64,000 nt of DNA, taken from contig NC_086378.1 of NCBI RefSeq assembly GCF_036588685.1, positions 72,123,127 through 72,187,126 on the forward strand, written 5' to 3'. Both the position numbers and the translations under genes were made by a program. Positions 23,401 to 37,967 of this stretch are shown one piece after another (the first letter of the stretch is position 1; every line of letters starts with the position of its first letter). The stretch comes from Mytilus trossulus (lineage: Eukaryota; Mollusca; Bivalvia; Mytilida; Mytilidae). The notes beneath the pieces are model-generated. The model had not been told where the DNA came from. It did no database searches and saw only the letters and a list, made by a program, of their open reading frames with translations.

Positions 23401-26400
23401 TTTTTTTATTTACATGTGGTCTTTTTTTTTGTTTAGGTAATGCTACATTTGATTGAGTGAGAGAGGAAATTAAAAGGGGGGACCAAGCTGCATATTTCAT
23501 GTTATTTATGTTACCCACGTAAAGTGGGTGTAGAGAAATTGTCTATAGACTCATTAATTGTTCCTCTCCACGGATATCTTTAGTAAAAGGCGAAAGATAT
23601 ATTCGTGGTTTGAAGAGAAACCAGAGTAACCCGACTTGCACAAACATTGAATATACAGAATAATGTAAATGTTTTCTGAGAGAAGGTGTTTGCGAAAATG
23701 AACTTTTTGCAAACATCCTTAAATTCTACTCAATAAGTATCTACAAATGGCACATTTATGCCGCAGAACCATGTTGGCAAATTATGAATTTTATAGATTT
23801 TTCATATTTTTGTTGTGTAACAACGTGATCATATTACACCGAATGGAGCCACGGCAATGCACATACACGCAGTAAAAGAACGAATATACAACGTATGCGT
23901 AATGCAACCATGTATTTCACTTTGTCAAACACTCTAAACTATAGAAAACAACTTATTGGATTGAAAAAACATGCTCTTAAACTAATCGCTACTTTGCCGT
24001 GAATAACACTAAAAATGAAACGATACAGAGAAGAGTAGCGTCATGGCGCATGGCGCACACAAAGAAATCTTTGTAAATCACTCTCTTTATATTGGGCTTG
24101 ACAAACTTCTGCAACTGCTTCTTTCTAATTTCTTTGCTTCCCCTCTAAGCACGAACTAAAACTAAGTCTATACTAGTCAAAGTGTTTTCGATTTTTTTTT
24201 ATTTACATGTGGTCTTTTTTTTTGTTTAGGTAATGCTACATTTGATTGAGTGAGAGAGGAAATTAAAAGGGGGGACCAAGCTGCATATTTCATGTTATTT
24301 ATGTTACCCACGTAAAGTGGGTGTAGAGAAATTGTCTATAGACTCATTAATTGTTCCTCTCCACGGATATCTTTAGTAAAAGGCGAAAGATATATTCGTG
24401 GTTTGAAGAGAAACCAGAGTAACCCGACTTGCACAAACATTGAATATACAGAATAATGTAAATGTTTTCTGAGAGAAGGTGTTTGCGAAAATGAACTTTT
24501 TGCAAACATCCTTAAATTCTACTCAATAAGTATCTACAAATGGCACATTTATGCCGCAGAACCATGTTGGCAAATTATGAATTTTATAGATTTTTCATAT
24601 TTTTGTTGTGTAACAACGTGATCATATTACACCGAATGGAGCCACGGCAATGCACATACACGCAGTAAAAGAACGAATATACAACGTATGCGTAATGCAA
24701 CCATGTATTTCACTTTGTCAAACACTCTAAACTATAGAAAACAACTTATTGGATTGAAAAAACATGCTCTTAAACTAATCGCTACTTTGCCGTGAATAAC
24801 ACTAAAAATGAAACGATACAGAGAAGAGTAGCGTCATGGCGCATGGCGCACACAAAGAAATCTTTGTAAATCACTCTCTTTATATTGGGCTTGACAAACT
24901 TCTGCAACTGCTTCTTTCTAATTTCTTTGCTTCCCCTCTAAGCACGAACTAAAACTAAGTCTATACTAGTCAAAGTGTTTTCGATTTTTTTTTATTTACA
25001 TGTGGTCTTTTTTTTTGTTTAGGTAATGCTACATTTGATTGAGTGAGAGAGGAAATTAAAAGGGGGGACCAAGCTGCATATTTCATGTTATTTATGTTAC
25101 CCACGTAAAGTGGGTGTAGAGAAATTGTCTATAGACTCATTAATTGTTCCTCTCCACGGATATCTTTAGTAAAAGGCGAAAGATATATTCGTGGTTTGAA
25201 GAGAAACCAGAGTAACCCGACTTGCACAAACATTGAATATACAGAATAATGTAAATGTTTTCTGAGAGAAGGTGTTTGCGAAAATGAACTTTTTGCAAAC
25301 ATCCTTAAATTCTACTCAATAAGTATCTACAAATGGCACATTTATGCCGCAGAACCATGTTGGCAAATTATGAATTTTATAGATTTTTCATATTTTTGTT
25401 GTGTAACAACGTGATCATATTACACCGAATGGAGCCACGGCAATGCACATACACGCAGTAAAAGAACGAATATACAACGTATGCGTAATGCAACCATGTA
25501 TTTCACTTTGTCAAACACTCTAAACTATAGAAAACAACTTATTGGATTGAAAAAACATGCTCTTAAACTAATCGCTACTTTGCCGTGAATAACACTAAAA
25601 ATGAAACGATACAGAGAAGAGTAGCGTCATGGCGCATGGCGCACACAAAGAAATCTTTGTAAATCACTCTCTTTATATTGGGCTTGACAAACTTCTGCAA
25701 CTGCTTCTTTCTAATTTCTTTGCTTCCCCTCTAAGCACGAACTAAAACTAAGTCTATACTAGTCAAAGTGTTTTCGATTTTTTTTTATTTACATGTGGTC
25801 TTTTTTTTTGTTTAGGTAATGCTACATTTGATTGAGTGAGAGAGGAAATTAAAAGGGGGGACCAAGCTGCATATTTCATGTTATTTATGTTACCCACGTA
25901 AAGTGGGTGTAGAGAAATTGTCTTAGACTCATTAATTGTTCCTCTCCACGGATATCTTTAGTAAAAGGCGAAAGATATATTCGTGGTTTGAAGAGAAACC
26001 AGAGTAACCCGACTTGCACAAACATTGAATATACAGAATAATGTAAATGTTTTCTGAGAGAAGGTGTTTGCGAAAATGAACTTTTTGCAAACATCCTTAA
26101 ATTCTACTCAATAAGTATCTACAAATGGCACATTTATGCCGCAGAACCATGTTGGCAAATTATGAATTTTATAGATTTTTCATATTTTTGTTGTGTAACA
26201 ACGTGATCATATTACACCGAATGGAGCCACGGCAATGCACATACACGCAGTAAAAGAACGAATATACAACGTATGCGTAATGCAACCATGTATTTCACTT
26301 TGTCAAACACTCTAAACTATAGAAAACAACTTATTGGATTGAAAAAACATGCTCTTAAACTAATCGCTACTTTGCCGTGAATAACACTAAAAATGAAACG

Positions 26401-29400
26401 ATACAGAGAAGAGTAGCGTCATGGCGCATGGCGCACACAAAGAAATCTTTGTAAATCACTCTCTTTATATTGGGCTTGACAAACTTCTGCAACTGCTTCT
26501 TTCTAATTTCTTTGCTTCCCCTCTAAGCACGAACTAAAACTAAGTCTATACTAGTCAAAGTGTTTTCGATTTTTTTTTATTTACATGTGGTCTTTTTTTT
26601 TGTTTAGGTAATGCTACATTTGATTGAGTGAGAGAGGAAATTAAAAGGGGGGACCAAGCTGCATATTTCATGTTATTTATGTTACCCACGTAAAGTGGGT
26701 GTAGAGAAATTGTCTATAGACTCATTAATTGTTCCTCTCCACGGATATCTTTAGTAAAAGGCGAAAGATATATTCGTGGTTTGAAGAGAAACCAGAGTAA
26801 CCCGACTTGCACAAACATTGAATATACAGAATAATGTAAATGTTTTCTGAGAGAAGGTGTTTGCGAAAATGAACTTTTTGCAAACATCCTTAAATTCTAC
26901 TCAATAAGTATCTACAAATGGCACATTTATGCCGCAGAACCATGTTGGCAAATTATGAATTTTATAGATTTTTCATATTTTTGTTGTGTAACAACGTGAT
27001 CATATTACACCGAATGGAGCCACGGCAATGCACATACACGCAGTAAAAGAACGAATATACAACGTATGCGTAATGCAACCATGTATTTCACTTTGTCAAA
27101 CACTCTAAACTATAGAAAACAACTTATTGGATTGAAAAAACATGCTCTTAAACTAATCGCTACTTTGCCGTGAATAACACTAAAAATGAAACGATACAGA
27201 GAAGAGTAGCGTCATGGCGCATGGCGCACACAAAGAAATCTTTGTAAATCACTCTCTTTATATTGGGCTTGACAAACTTCTGCAACTGCTTCTTTCTAAT
27301 TTCTTTGCTTCCCCTCTAAGCACGAACTAAAACTAAGTCTATACTAGTCAAAGTGTTTTCGATTTTTTTTTATTTACATGTGGTCTTTTTTTTTGTTTAG
27401 GTAATGCTACATTTGATTGAGTGAGAGAGGAAATTAAAAGGGGGGACCAAGCTGCATATTTCATGTTATTTATGTTACCCACGTAAAGTGGGTGTAGAGA
27501 AATTGTCTATAGACTCATTAATTGTTCCTCTCCACGGATATCTTTAGTAAAAGGCGAAAGATATATTCGTGGTTTGAAGAGAAACCAGAGTAACCCGACT
27601 TGCACAAACATTGAATATACAGAATAATGTAAATGTTTTCTGAGAGAAGGTGTTTGCGAAAATGAACTTTTTGCAAACATCCTTAAATTCTACTCAATAA
27701 GTATCTACAAATGGCACATTTATGCCGCAGAACCATGTTGGCAAATTATGAATTTTATAGATTTTTCATATTTTTGTTGTGTAACAACGTGATCATATTA
27801 CACCGAATGGAGCCACGGCAATGCACATACACGCAGTAAAAGAACGAATATACAACGTATGCGTAATGCAACCATGTATTTCACTTTGTCAAACACTCTA
27901 AACTATAGAAAACAACTTATTGGATTGAAAAAACATGCTCTTAAACTAATCGCTACTTTGCCGTGAATAACACTAAAAATGAAACGATACAGAGAAGAGT
28001 AGCGTCATGGCGCATGGCGCACACAAAGAAATCTTTGTAAATCACTCTCTTTATATTGGGCTTGACAAACTTCTGCAACTGCTTCTTTCTAATTTCTTTG
28101 CTTCCCCTCTAAGCACGAACTAAAACTAAGTCTATACTAGTCAAAGTGTTTTCGATTTTTTTTTATTTACATGTGGTCTTTTTTTTTGTTTAGGTAATGC
28201 TACATTTGATTGAGTGAGAGAGGAAATTAAAAGGGGGGACCAAGCTGCATATTTCATGTTATTTATGTTACCCACGTAAAGTGGGTGTAGAGAAATTGTC
28301 TATAGACTCATTAATTGTTCCTCTCCACGGATATCTTTAGTAAAAGGCGAAAGATATATTCGTGGTTTGAAGAGAAACCAGAGTAACCCGACTTGCACAA
28401 ACATTGAATATACAGAATAATGTAAATGTTTTCTGAGAGAAGGTGTTTGCGAAAATGAACTTTTTGCAAACATCCTTAAATTCTACTCAATAAGTATCTA
28501 CAAATGGCACATTTATGCCGCAGAACCATGTTGGCAAATTATGAATTTTATAGATTTTTCATATTTTTGTTGTGTAACAACGTGATCATATTACACCGAA
28601 TGGAGCCACGGCAATGCACATACACGCAGTAAAAGAACGAATATACAACGTATGCGTAATGCAACCATGTATTTCACTTTGTCAAACACTCTAAACTATA
28701 GAAAACAACTTATTGGATTGAAAAAACATGCTCTTAAACTAATCGCTACTTTGCCGTGAATAACACTAAAAATGAAACGATACAGAGAAGAGTAGCGTCA
28801 TGGCGCATGGCGCACACAAAGAAATCTTTGTAAATCACTCTCTTTATATTGGGCTTGACAAACTTCTGCAACTGCTTCTTTCTAATTTCTTTGCTTCCCC
28901 TCTAAGCACGAACTAAAACTAAGTCTATACTAGTCAAAGTGTTTTCGATTTTTTTTTATTTACATGTGGTCTTTTTTTTTGTTTAGGTAATGCTACATTT
29001 GATTGAGTGAGAGAGGAAATTAAAAGGGGGGACCAAGCTGCATATTTCATGTTATTTATGTTACCCACGTAAAGTGGGTGTAGAGAAATTGTCTATAGAC
29101 TCATTAATTGTTCCTCTCCACGGATATCTTTAGTAAAAGGCGAAAGATATATTCGTGGTTTGAAGAGAAACCAGAGTAACCCGACTTGCACAAACATTGA
29201 ATATACAGAATAATGTAAATGTTTTCTGAGAGAAGGTGTTTGCGAAAATGAACTTTTTGCAAACATCCTTAAATTCTACTCAATAAGTATCTACAAATGG
29301 CACATTTATGCCGCAGAACCATGTTGGCAAATTATGAATTTTATAGATTTTTCATATTTTTGTTGTGTAACAACGTGATCATATTACACCGAATGGAGCC

Positions 29401-32400
29401 ACGGCAATGCACATACACGCAGTAAAAGAACGAATATACAACGTATGCGTAATGCAACCATGTATTTCACTTTGTCAAACACTCTAAACTATAGAAAACA
29501 ACTTATTGGATTGAAAAAACATGCTCTTAAACTAATCGCTACTTTGCCGTGAATAACACTAAAAATGAAACGATACAGAGAAGAGTAGCGTCATGGCGCA
29601 TGGCGCACACAAAGAAATCTTTGTAAATCACTCTCTTTATATTGGGCTTGACAAACTTCTGCAACTGCTTCTTTCTAATTTCTTTGCTTCCCCTCTAAGC
29701 ACGAACTAAAACTAAGTCTATACTAGTCAAAGTGTTTTCGATTTTTTTTTATTTACATGTGGTCTTTTTTTTTGTTTAGGTAATGCTACATTTGATTGAG
29801 TGAGAGAGGAAATTAAAAGGGGGGACCAAGCTGCATATTTCATGTTATTTATGTTACCCACGTAAAGTGGGTGTAGAGAAATTGTCTATAGACTCATTAA
29901 TTGTTCCTCTCCACGGATATCTTTAGTAAAAGGCGAAAGATATATTCGTGGTTTGAAGAGAAACCAGAGTAACCCGACTTGCACAAACATTGAATATACA
30001 GAATAATGTAAATGTTTTCTGAGAGAAGGTGTTTGCGAAAATGAACTTTTTGCAAACATCCTTAAATTCTACTCAATAAGTATCTACAAATGGCACATTT
30101 ATGCCGCAGAACCATGTTGGCAAATTATGAATTTTATAGATTTTTCATATTTTTGTTGTGTAACAACGTGATCATATTACACCGAATGGAGCCACGGCAA
30201 TGCACATACACGCAGTAAAAGAACGAATATACAACGTATGCGTAATGCAACCATGTATTTCACTTTGTCAAACACTCTAAACTATAGAAAACAACTTATT
30301 GGATTGAAAAAACATGCTCTTAAACTAATCGCTACTTTGCCGTGAATAACACTAAAAATGAAACGATACAGAGAAGAGTAGCGTCATGGCGCATGGCGCA
30401 CACAAAGAAATCTTTGTAAATCACTCTCTTTATATTGGGCTTGACAAACTTCTGCAACTGCTTCTTTCTAATTTCTTTGCTTCCCCTCTAAGCACGAACT
30501 AAAACTAAGTCTATACTAGTCAAAGTGTTTTCGATTTTTTTTTATTTACATGTGGTCTTTTTTTTTGTTTAGGTAATGCTACATTTGATTGAGTGAGAGA
30601 GGAAATTAAAAGGGGGGACCAAGCTGCATATTTCATGTTATTTATGTTACCCACGTAAAGTGGGTGTAGAGAAATTGTCTATAGACTCATTAATTGTTCC
30701 TCTCCACGGATATCTTTAGTAAAAGGCGAAAGATATATTCGTGGTTTGAAGAGAAACCAGAGTAACCCGACTTGCACAAACATTGAATATACAGAATAAT
30801 GTAAATGTTTTCTGAGAGAAGGTGTTTGCGAAAATGAACTTTTTGCAAACATCCTTAAATTCTACTCAATAAGTATCTACAAATGGCACATTTATGCCGC
30901 AGAACCATGTTGGCAAATTATGAATTTTATAGATTTTTCATATTTTTGTTGTGTAACAACGTGATCATATTACACCGAATGGAGCCACGGCAATGCACAT
31001 ACACGCAGTAAAAGAACGAATATACAACGTATGCGTAATGCAACCATGTATTTCACTTTGTCAAACACTCTAAACTATAGAAAACAACTTATTGGATTGA
31101 AAAAACATGCTCTTAAACTAATCGCTACTTTGCCGTGAATAACACTAAAAATGAAACGATACAGAGAAGAGTAGCGTCATGGCGCATGGCGCACACAAAG
31201 AAATCTTTGTAAATCACTCTCTTTATATTGGGCTTGACAAACTTCTGCAACTGCTTCTTTCTAATTTCTTTGCTTCCCCTCTAAGCACGAACTAAAACTA
31301 AGTCTATACTAGTCAAAGTGTTTTCGATTTTTTTTTATTTACATGTGGTCTTTTTTTTTGTTTAGGTAATGCTACATTTGATTGAGTGAGAGAGGAAATT
31401 AAAAGGGGGGACCAAGCTGCATATTTCATGTTATTTATGTTACCCACGTAAAGTGGGTGTAGAGAAATTGTCTATAGACTCATTAATTGTTCCTCTCCAC
31501 GGATATCTTTAGTAAAAGGCGAAAGATATATTCGTGGTTTGAAGAGAAACCAGAGTAACCCGACTTGCACAAACATTGAATATACAGAATAATGTAAATG
31601 TTTTCTGAGAGAAGGTGTTTGCGAAAATGAACTTTTTGCAAACATCCTTAAATTCTACTCAATAAGTATCTACAAATGGCACATTTATGCCGCAGAACCA
31701 TGTTGGCAAATTATGAATTTTATAGATTTTTCATATTTTTGTTGTGTAACAACGTGATCATATTACACCGAATGGAGCCACGGCAATGCACATACACGCA
31801 GTAAAAGAACGAATATACAACGTATGCGTAATGCAACCATGTATTTCACTTTGTCAAACACTCTAAACTATAGAAAACAACTTATTGGATTGAAAAAACA
31901 TGCTCTTAAACTAATCGCTACTTTGCCGTGAATAACACTAAAAATGAAACGATACAGAGAAGAGTAGCGTCATGGCGCATGGCGCACACAAAGAAATCTT
32001 TGTAAATCACTCTCTTTATATTGGGCTTGACAAACTTCTGCAACTGCTTCTTTCTAATTTCTTTGCTTCCCCTCTAAGCACGAACTAAAACTAAGTCTAT
32101 ACTAGTCAAAGTGTTTTCGATTTTTTTTTATTTACATGTGGTCTTTTTTTTTGTTTAGGTAATGCTACATTTGATTGAGTGAGAGAGGAAATTAAAAGGG
32201 GGGACCAAGCTGCATATTTCATGTTATTTATGTTACCCACGTAAAGTGGGTGTAGAGAAATTGTCTATAGACTCATTAATTGTTCCTCTCCACGGATATC
32301 TTTAGTAAAAGGCGAAAGATATATTCGTGGTTTGAAGAGAAACCAGAGTAACCCGACTTGCACAAACATTGAATATACAGAATAATGTAAATGTTTTCTG

Positions 32401-34692
32401 AGAGAAGGTGTTTGCGAAAATGAACTTTTTGCAAACATCCTTAAATTCTACTCAATAAGTATCTACAAATGGCACATTTATGCCGCAGAACCATGTTGGC
32501 AAATTATGAATTTTATAGATTTTTCATATTTTTGTTGTGTAACAACGTGATCATATTACACCGAATGGAGCCACGGCAATGCACATACACGCAGTAAAAG
32601 AACGAATATACAACGTATGCGTAATGCAACCATGTATTTCACTTTGTCAAACACTCTAAACTATAGAAAACAACTTATTGGATTGAAAAAACATGCTCTT
32701 AAACTAATCGCTACTTTGCCGTGAATAACACTAAAATGAAACGATACAGAGAAGAGTAGCGTCATGGCGCATGGCGCACACAAAGAAATCTTTGTAAATC
32801 ACTCTCTTTATATTGGGCTTGACAAACTTCTGCAACTGCTTTTTTCTAATTTCTTTGCTTCCCCTCTAAGCACGAACTAAAACTAAGTCTATACTAGTCA
32901 AAGTGTTTTCGATTTTTTTTTATTTACATGTGGTCTTTTTTTTTGTTTAGGTAATGCTACATTTGATTGAGTGAGAGAGGAAATTAAAAGGGGGGACCAA
33001 GCTGCATATTTCATGTTATTTATGTTACCCACGTAAAGTGGGTGTAGAGAAATTGTCTATAGACTCATTAATTGTTCCTCTCCACGGATATCTTTAGTAA
33101 AAGGCGAAAGATATATTCGTGGTTTGAAGAGAAACCAGAGTAACCCGACTTGCACAAACATTGAATATACAGAATAATGTAAATGTTTTCTGAGAGAAGG
33201 TGTTTGCGAAAATGAACTTTTTGCAAACATCCTTAAATTCTACTCAATAAGTATCTACAAATGGCACATTTATGCCGCAGAACCATGTTGGCAAATTATG
33301 AATTTTATAGATTTTTCATATTTTTGTTGTGTAACAACGTGATCATATTACACCGAATGGAGCCACGGCAATGTACATACACGCAGTAAAAGAACGAATA
33401 TACAACGTATGCGTAATGCAACCATGTATTTCACTTTGTCAAACACTCTAAACTATAGAAAACAACTTATTGGATTGAAAAAACATGCTCTTAAACTAAT
33501 CGCTACTTTGCCGTGAATAACACTAAAAATGAAACGATACAGAGAAGAGTAGCGTCATGGCGCATGGCGCACACAAAGAAATCTTTGTAAATCACTCTCT
33601 TTATATTGGGCTTGACAAACTTCTGCAACTGCTTCTTTCTAATTTCTTTGCTTCCCCTCTAAGCACGAACTAAAACTAAGTCTATACTAGTCAAAGTGTT
33701 TTCGATTTTTTTTTATTTACATGTGGTCTTTTTTTTTGTTTAGGTAATGCTACATTTGATTGAGTGAGAGAGGAAATTAAAAGGGGGGACCAAGCTGCAT
33801 ATTTCATGTTATTTATGTTACCCACGTAAAGTGGGTGTAGAGAAATTGTCTATAGACTCATTAATTGTTCCTCTCCACGGATATCTTTAGTAAAAGGCGA
33901 AAGATATATTCGTGGTTTGAAGAGAAACCAGAGTAACCCGACTTGCACAAACATTGAATATACAGAATAATGTAAATGTTTTCTGAGAGAAGGTGTTTGC
34001 GAAAATGAACTTTTTGCAAACATCCTTAAATTCTACTCAATAAGTATCTACAAATGGCACATTTATGCCGCAGAACCATGTTGGCAAATTATGAATTTTA
34101 TAGATTTTTCATATTTTTGTTGTGTAACAACGTGATCATATTACACCGAATGGAGCCACGGCAATGCACATACACGCAGTAAAAGAACGAATATACAACG
34201 TATGCGTAATGCAACCATGTATTTCACTTTGTCAAACACTCTAAACTATAGAAAACAACTTATTGGATTGAAAAAACATGCTCTTAAACTAATCGCTACT
34301 TTGCCGTGAATAACACTAAAAATGAAACGATACAGAGAAGAGTAGCGTCATGGCGCATGGCGCACACAAAGAAATCTTTGTAAATCACTCTCTTTATATT
34401 GGGCTTGACAAACTTCTGCAACTGCTTCTTTCTAATTTCTTTGCTTCCCCTCTAAGCACGAACTAAAACTAAGTCTATACTAGTCAAAGTGTTTTCGATT
34501 TTTTTTTATTTACATGTGGTCTTTTTTTTTGTTTAGGTAATGCTACATTTGATTGAGTGAGAGAGGAAATTAAAAGGGGGGACCAAGCTGCATATTTCAT
34601 GTTATTTATGTTACCCACGTAAAGTGGGTGTAGAGAAATTGTCTATAGACTCATTAATTGTTCCTCTCCACGGATATCTTTAGTAAAAGGCG

Positions 34693-34742
34693 AAAGATAT
34701 ATTCGTTTTTTTTTTTTTTATCTTTACAAAAGATATATTCGT
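34693..34742 (-). mobile_element. Micro retro-insertion: 9 nt plus A13, flanked by a 14-bp target duplication
   Basis: A 22-bp insertion (34707-34728) lies between two perfect copies of aaagatatattcgt (34693-34706 and 34729-34742). Read on the minus strand it is tgtaaagat followed by 13 A. A poly(A) end flanked by a target duplication of this length is the signature of target-primed reverse transcription by a LINE-type machinery, here with extreme 5' truncation. Polymerase slippage at a T run is an alternative, but it would not explain the 9 non-T bases plus the duplication. Confidence 0.6.
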
Positions 34743-37700
34743 GGTTTGAAGAGAAACCAGAGTAACCCGACTTGCACAAACATTGAATATACAGAATAAT
34801 GTAAATGTTTTCTGAGAGAAGGTGTTTGCGAAAATGAACTTTTTGCAAACATCCTTAAATTCTACTCAATAAGTATCTACAAATGGCACATTTATGCCGC
34901 AGAACCATGTTGGCAAATTATGAATTTTATAGATTTTTCATATTTTTGTTGTGTAACAACGTGATCATATTACACCGAATGGAGCCACGGCAATGCACAT
35001 ACACGCAGTAAAAGAACGAATATACAACGTATGCGTAATGCAACCATGTATTTCACTTTGTCAAACACTCTAAACTATAGAAAACAACTTATTGGATTGA
35101 AAAAACATGCTCTTAAACTAATCGCTACTTTGCCGTGAATAACACTAAAAATGAAACGATACAGAGAAGAGTAGCGTCATGGCGCATGGCGCACACAAAG
35201 AAATCTTTGTAAATCACTCTCTTTATATTGGGCTTGACAAACTTCTGCAACTGCTTCTTTCTAATTTCTTTGCTTCCCCTCTAAGCACGAACTAAAACTA
35301 AGTCTATACTAGTCAAAGTGTTTTCGATTTTTTTTTATTTACATGTGGTCTTTTTTTTTGTTTAGGTAATGCTACATTTGATTGAGTGAGAGAGGAAATT
35401 AAAAGGGGGGACCAAGCTGCATATTTCATGTTATTTATGTTACCCACGTAAAGTGGGTGTAGAGAAATTGTCTATAGACTCATTAATTGTTCCTCTCCAC
35501 GGATATCTTTAGTAAAAGGCGAAAGATATATTCGTGGTTTGAAGAGAAACCAGAGTAACCCGACTTGCACAAACATTGAATATACAGAATAATGTAAATG
35601 TTTTCTGAGAGAAGGTGTTTGCGAAAATGAACTTTTTGCAAACATCCTTAAATTCTACTCAATAAGTATCTACAAATGGCACATTTATGCCGCAGAACCA
35701 TGTTGGCAAATTATGAATTTTATAGATTTTTCATATTTTTGTTGTGTAACAACGTGATCATATTACACCGAATGGAGCCACGGCAATGCACATACACGCA
35801 GTAAAAGAACGAATATACAACGTATGCGTAATGCAACCATGTATTTCACTTTGTCAAACACTCTAAACTATAGAAAACAACTTATTGGATTGAAAAAACA
35901 TGCTCTTAAACTAATCGCTACTTTGCCGTGAATAACACTAAAAATGAAACGATACAGAGAAGAGTAGCGTCATGGCGCATGGCGCACACAAAGAAATCTT
36001 TGTAAATCACTCTCTTTATATTGGGCTTGACAAACTTCTGCAACTGCTTCTTTCTAATTTCTTTGCTTCCCCTCTAAGCACGAACTAAAACTAAGTCTAT
36101 ACTAGTCAAAGTGTTTTCGATTTTTTTTTATTTACATGTGGTCTTTTTTTTTGTTTAGGTAATGCTACATTTGATTGAGTGAGAGAGGAAATTAAAAGGG
36201 GGGACCAAGCTGCATATTTCATGTTATTTATGTTACCCACGTAAAGTGGGTGTAGAGAAATTGTCTATAGACTCATTAATTGTTCCTCTCCACGGATATC
36301 TTTAGTAAAAGGCGAAAGATATATTCGTGGTTTGAAGAGAAACCAGAGTAACCCGACTTGCACAAACATTGAATATACAGAATAATGTAAATGTTTTCTG
36401 AGAGAAGGTGTTTGCGAAAATGAACTTTTTGCAAACATCCTTAAATTCTACTCAATAAGTATCTACAAATGGCACATTTATGCCGCAGAACCATGTTGGC
36501 AAATTATGAATTTTATAGATTTTTCATATTTTTGTTGTGTAACAACGTGATCATATTACACCGAATGGAGCCACGGCAATGCACATACACGCAGTAAAAG
36601 AACGAATATACAACGTATGCGTAATGCAACCATGTATTTCACTTTGTCAAACACTCTAAACTATAGAAAACAACTTATTGGATTGAAAAAACATGCTCTT
36701 AAACTAATCGCTACTTTGCCGTGAATAACACTAAAAATGAAACGATACAGAGAAGAGTAGCGTCATGGCGCATGGCGCACACAAAGAAATCTTTGTAAAT
36801 CACTCTCTTTATATTGGGCTTGACAAACTTCTGCAACTGCTTCTTTCTAATTTCTTTGCTTCCCCTCTAAGCACGAACTAAAACTAAGTCTATACTAGTC
36901 AAAGTGTTTTCGATTTTTTTTTATTTACATGTGGTCTTTTTTTTTGTTTAGGTAATGCTACATTTGATTGAGTGAGAGAGGAAATTAAAAGGGGGGACCA
37001 AGCTGCATATTTCATGTTATTTATGTTACCCACGTAAAGTGGGTGTAGAGAAATTGTCTATAGACTCATTAATTGTTCCTCTCCACGGATATCTTTAGTA
37101 AAAGGCGAAAGATATATTCGTGGTTTGAAGAGAAACCAGAGTAACCCGACTTGCACAAACATTGAATATACAGAATAATGTAAATGTTTTCTGAGAGAAG
37201 GTGTTTGCGAAAATGAACTTTTTGCAAACATCCTTAAATTCTACTCAATAAGTATCTACAAATGGCACATTTATGCCGCAGAACCATGTTGGCAAATTAT
37301 GAATTTTATAGATTTTTCATATTTTTGTTGTGTAACAACGTGATCATATTACACCGAATGGAGCCACGGCAATGCACATACACGCAGTAAAAGAACGAAT
37401 ATACAACGTATGCGTAATGCAACCATGTATTTCACTTTGTCAAACACTCTAAACTATAGAAAACAACTTATTGGATTGAAAAAACATGCTCTTAAACTAA
37501 TCGCTACTTTGCCGTGAATAACACTAAAAATGAAACGATACAGAGAAGAGTAGCGTCATGGCGCATGGCGCACACAAAGAAATCTTTGTAAATCACTCTC
37601 TTTATATTGGGCTTGACAAACTTCTGCAACTGCTTCTTTCTAATTTCTTTGCTTCCCCTCTAAGCACGAACTAAAACTAAGTCTATACTAGTCAAAGTGT

Positions 37701-37967
37701 TTTCGATTTTTTTTTATTTACATGTGGTCTTTTTTTTTGTTTAGGTAATGCTACATTTGATTGAGTGAGAGAGGAAATTAAAAGGGGGGACCAAGCTGCA
37801 TATTTCATGTTATTTATGTTACCCACGTAAAGTGGGTGTAGAGAAATTGTCTATAGACTCATTAATTGTTCCTCTCCACGGATATCTTTAGTAAAAGGCG
37901 AAAGATATATTCGTGGTTTGAAGAGAAACCAGAGTAACCCGACTTGCACAAACATTGAATATACAGA

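Noticed and set aside
25885-26094. 69-codon minus-strand ORF inside the satellite
   Set aside because: It exists only because a 1-bp deletion near 25,923 removes a stop; no other unit has it.
34654-34848. 64-codon minus-strand ORF inside the satellite
   Set aside because: It is created by the 36-bp insertion at 34,707 and is absent from all other units.
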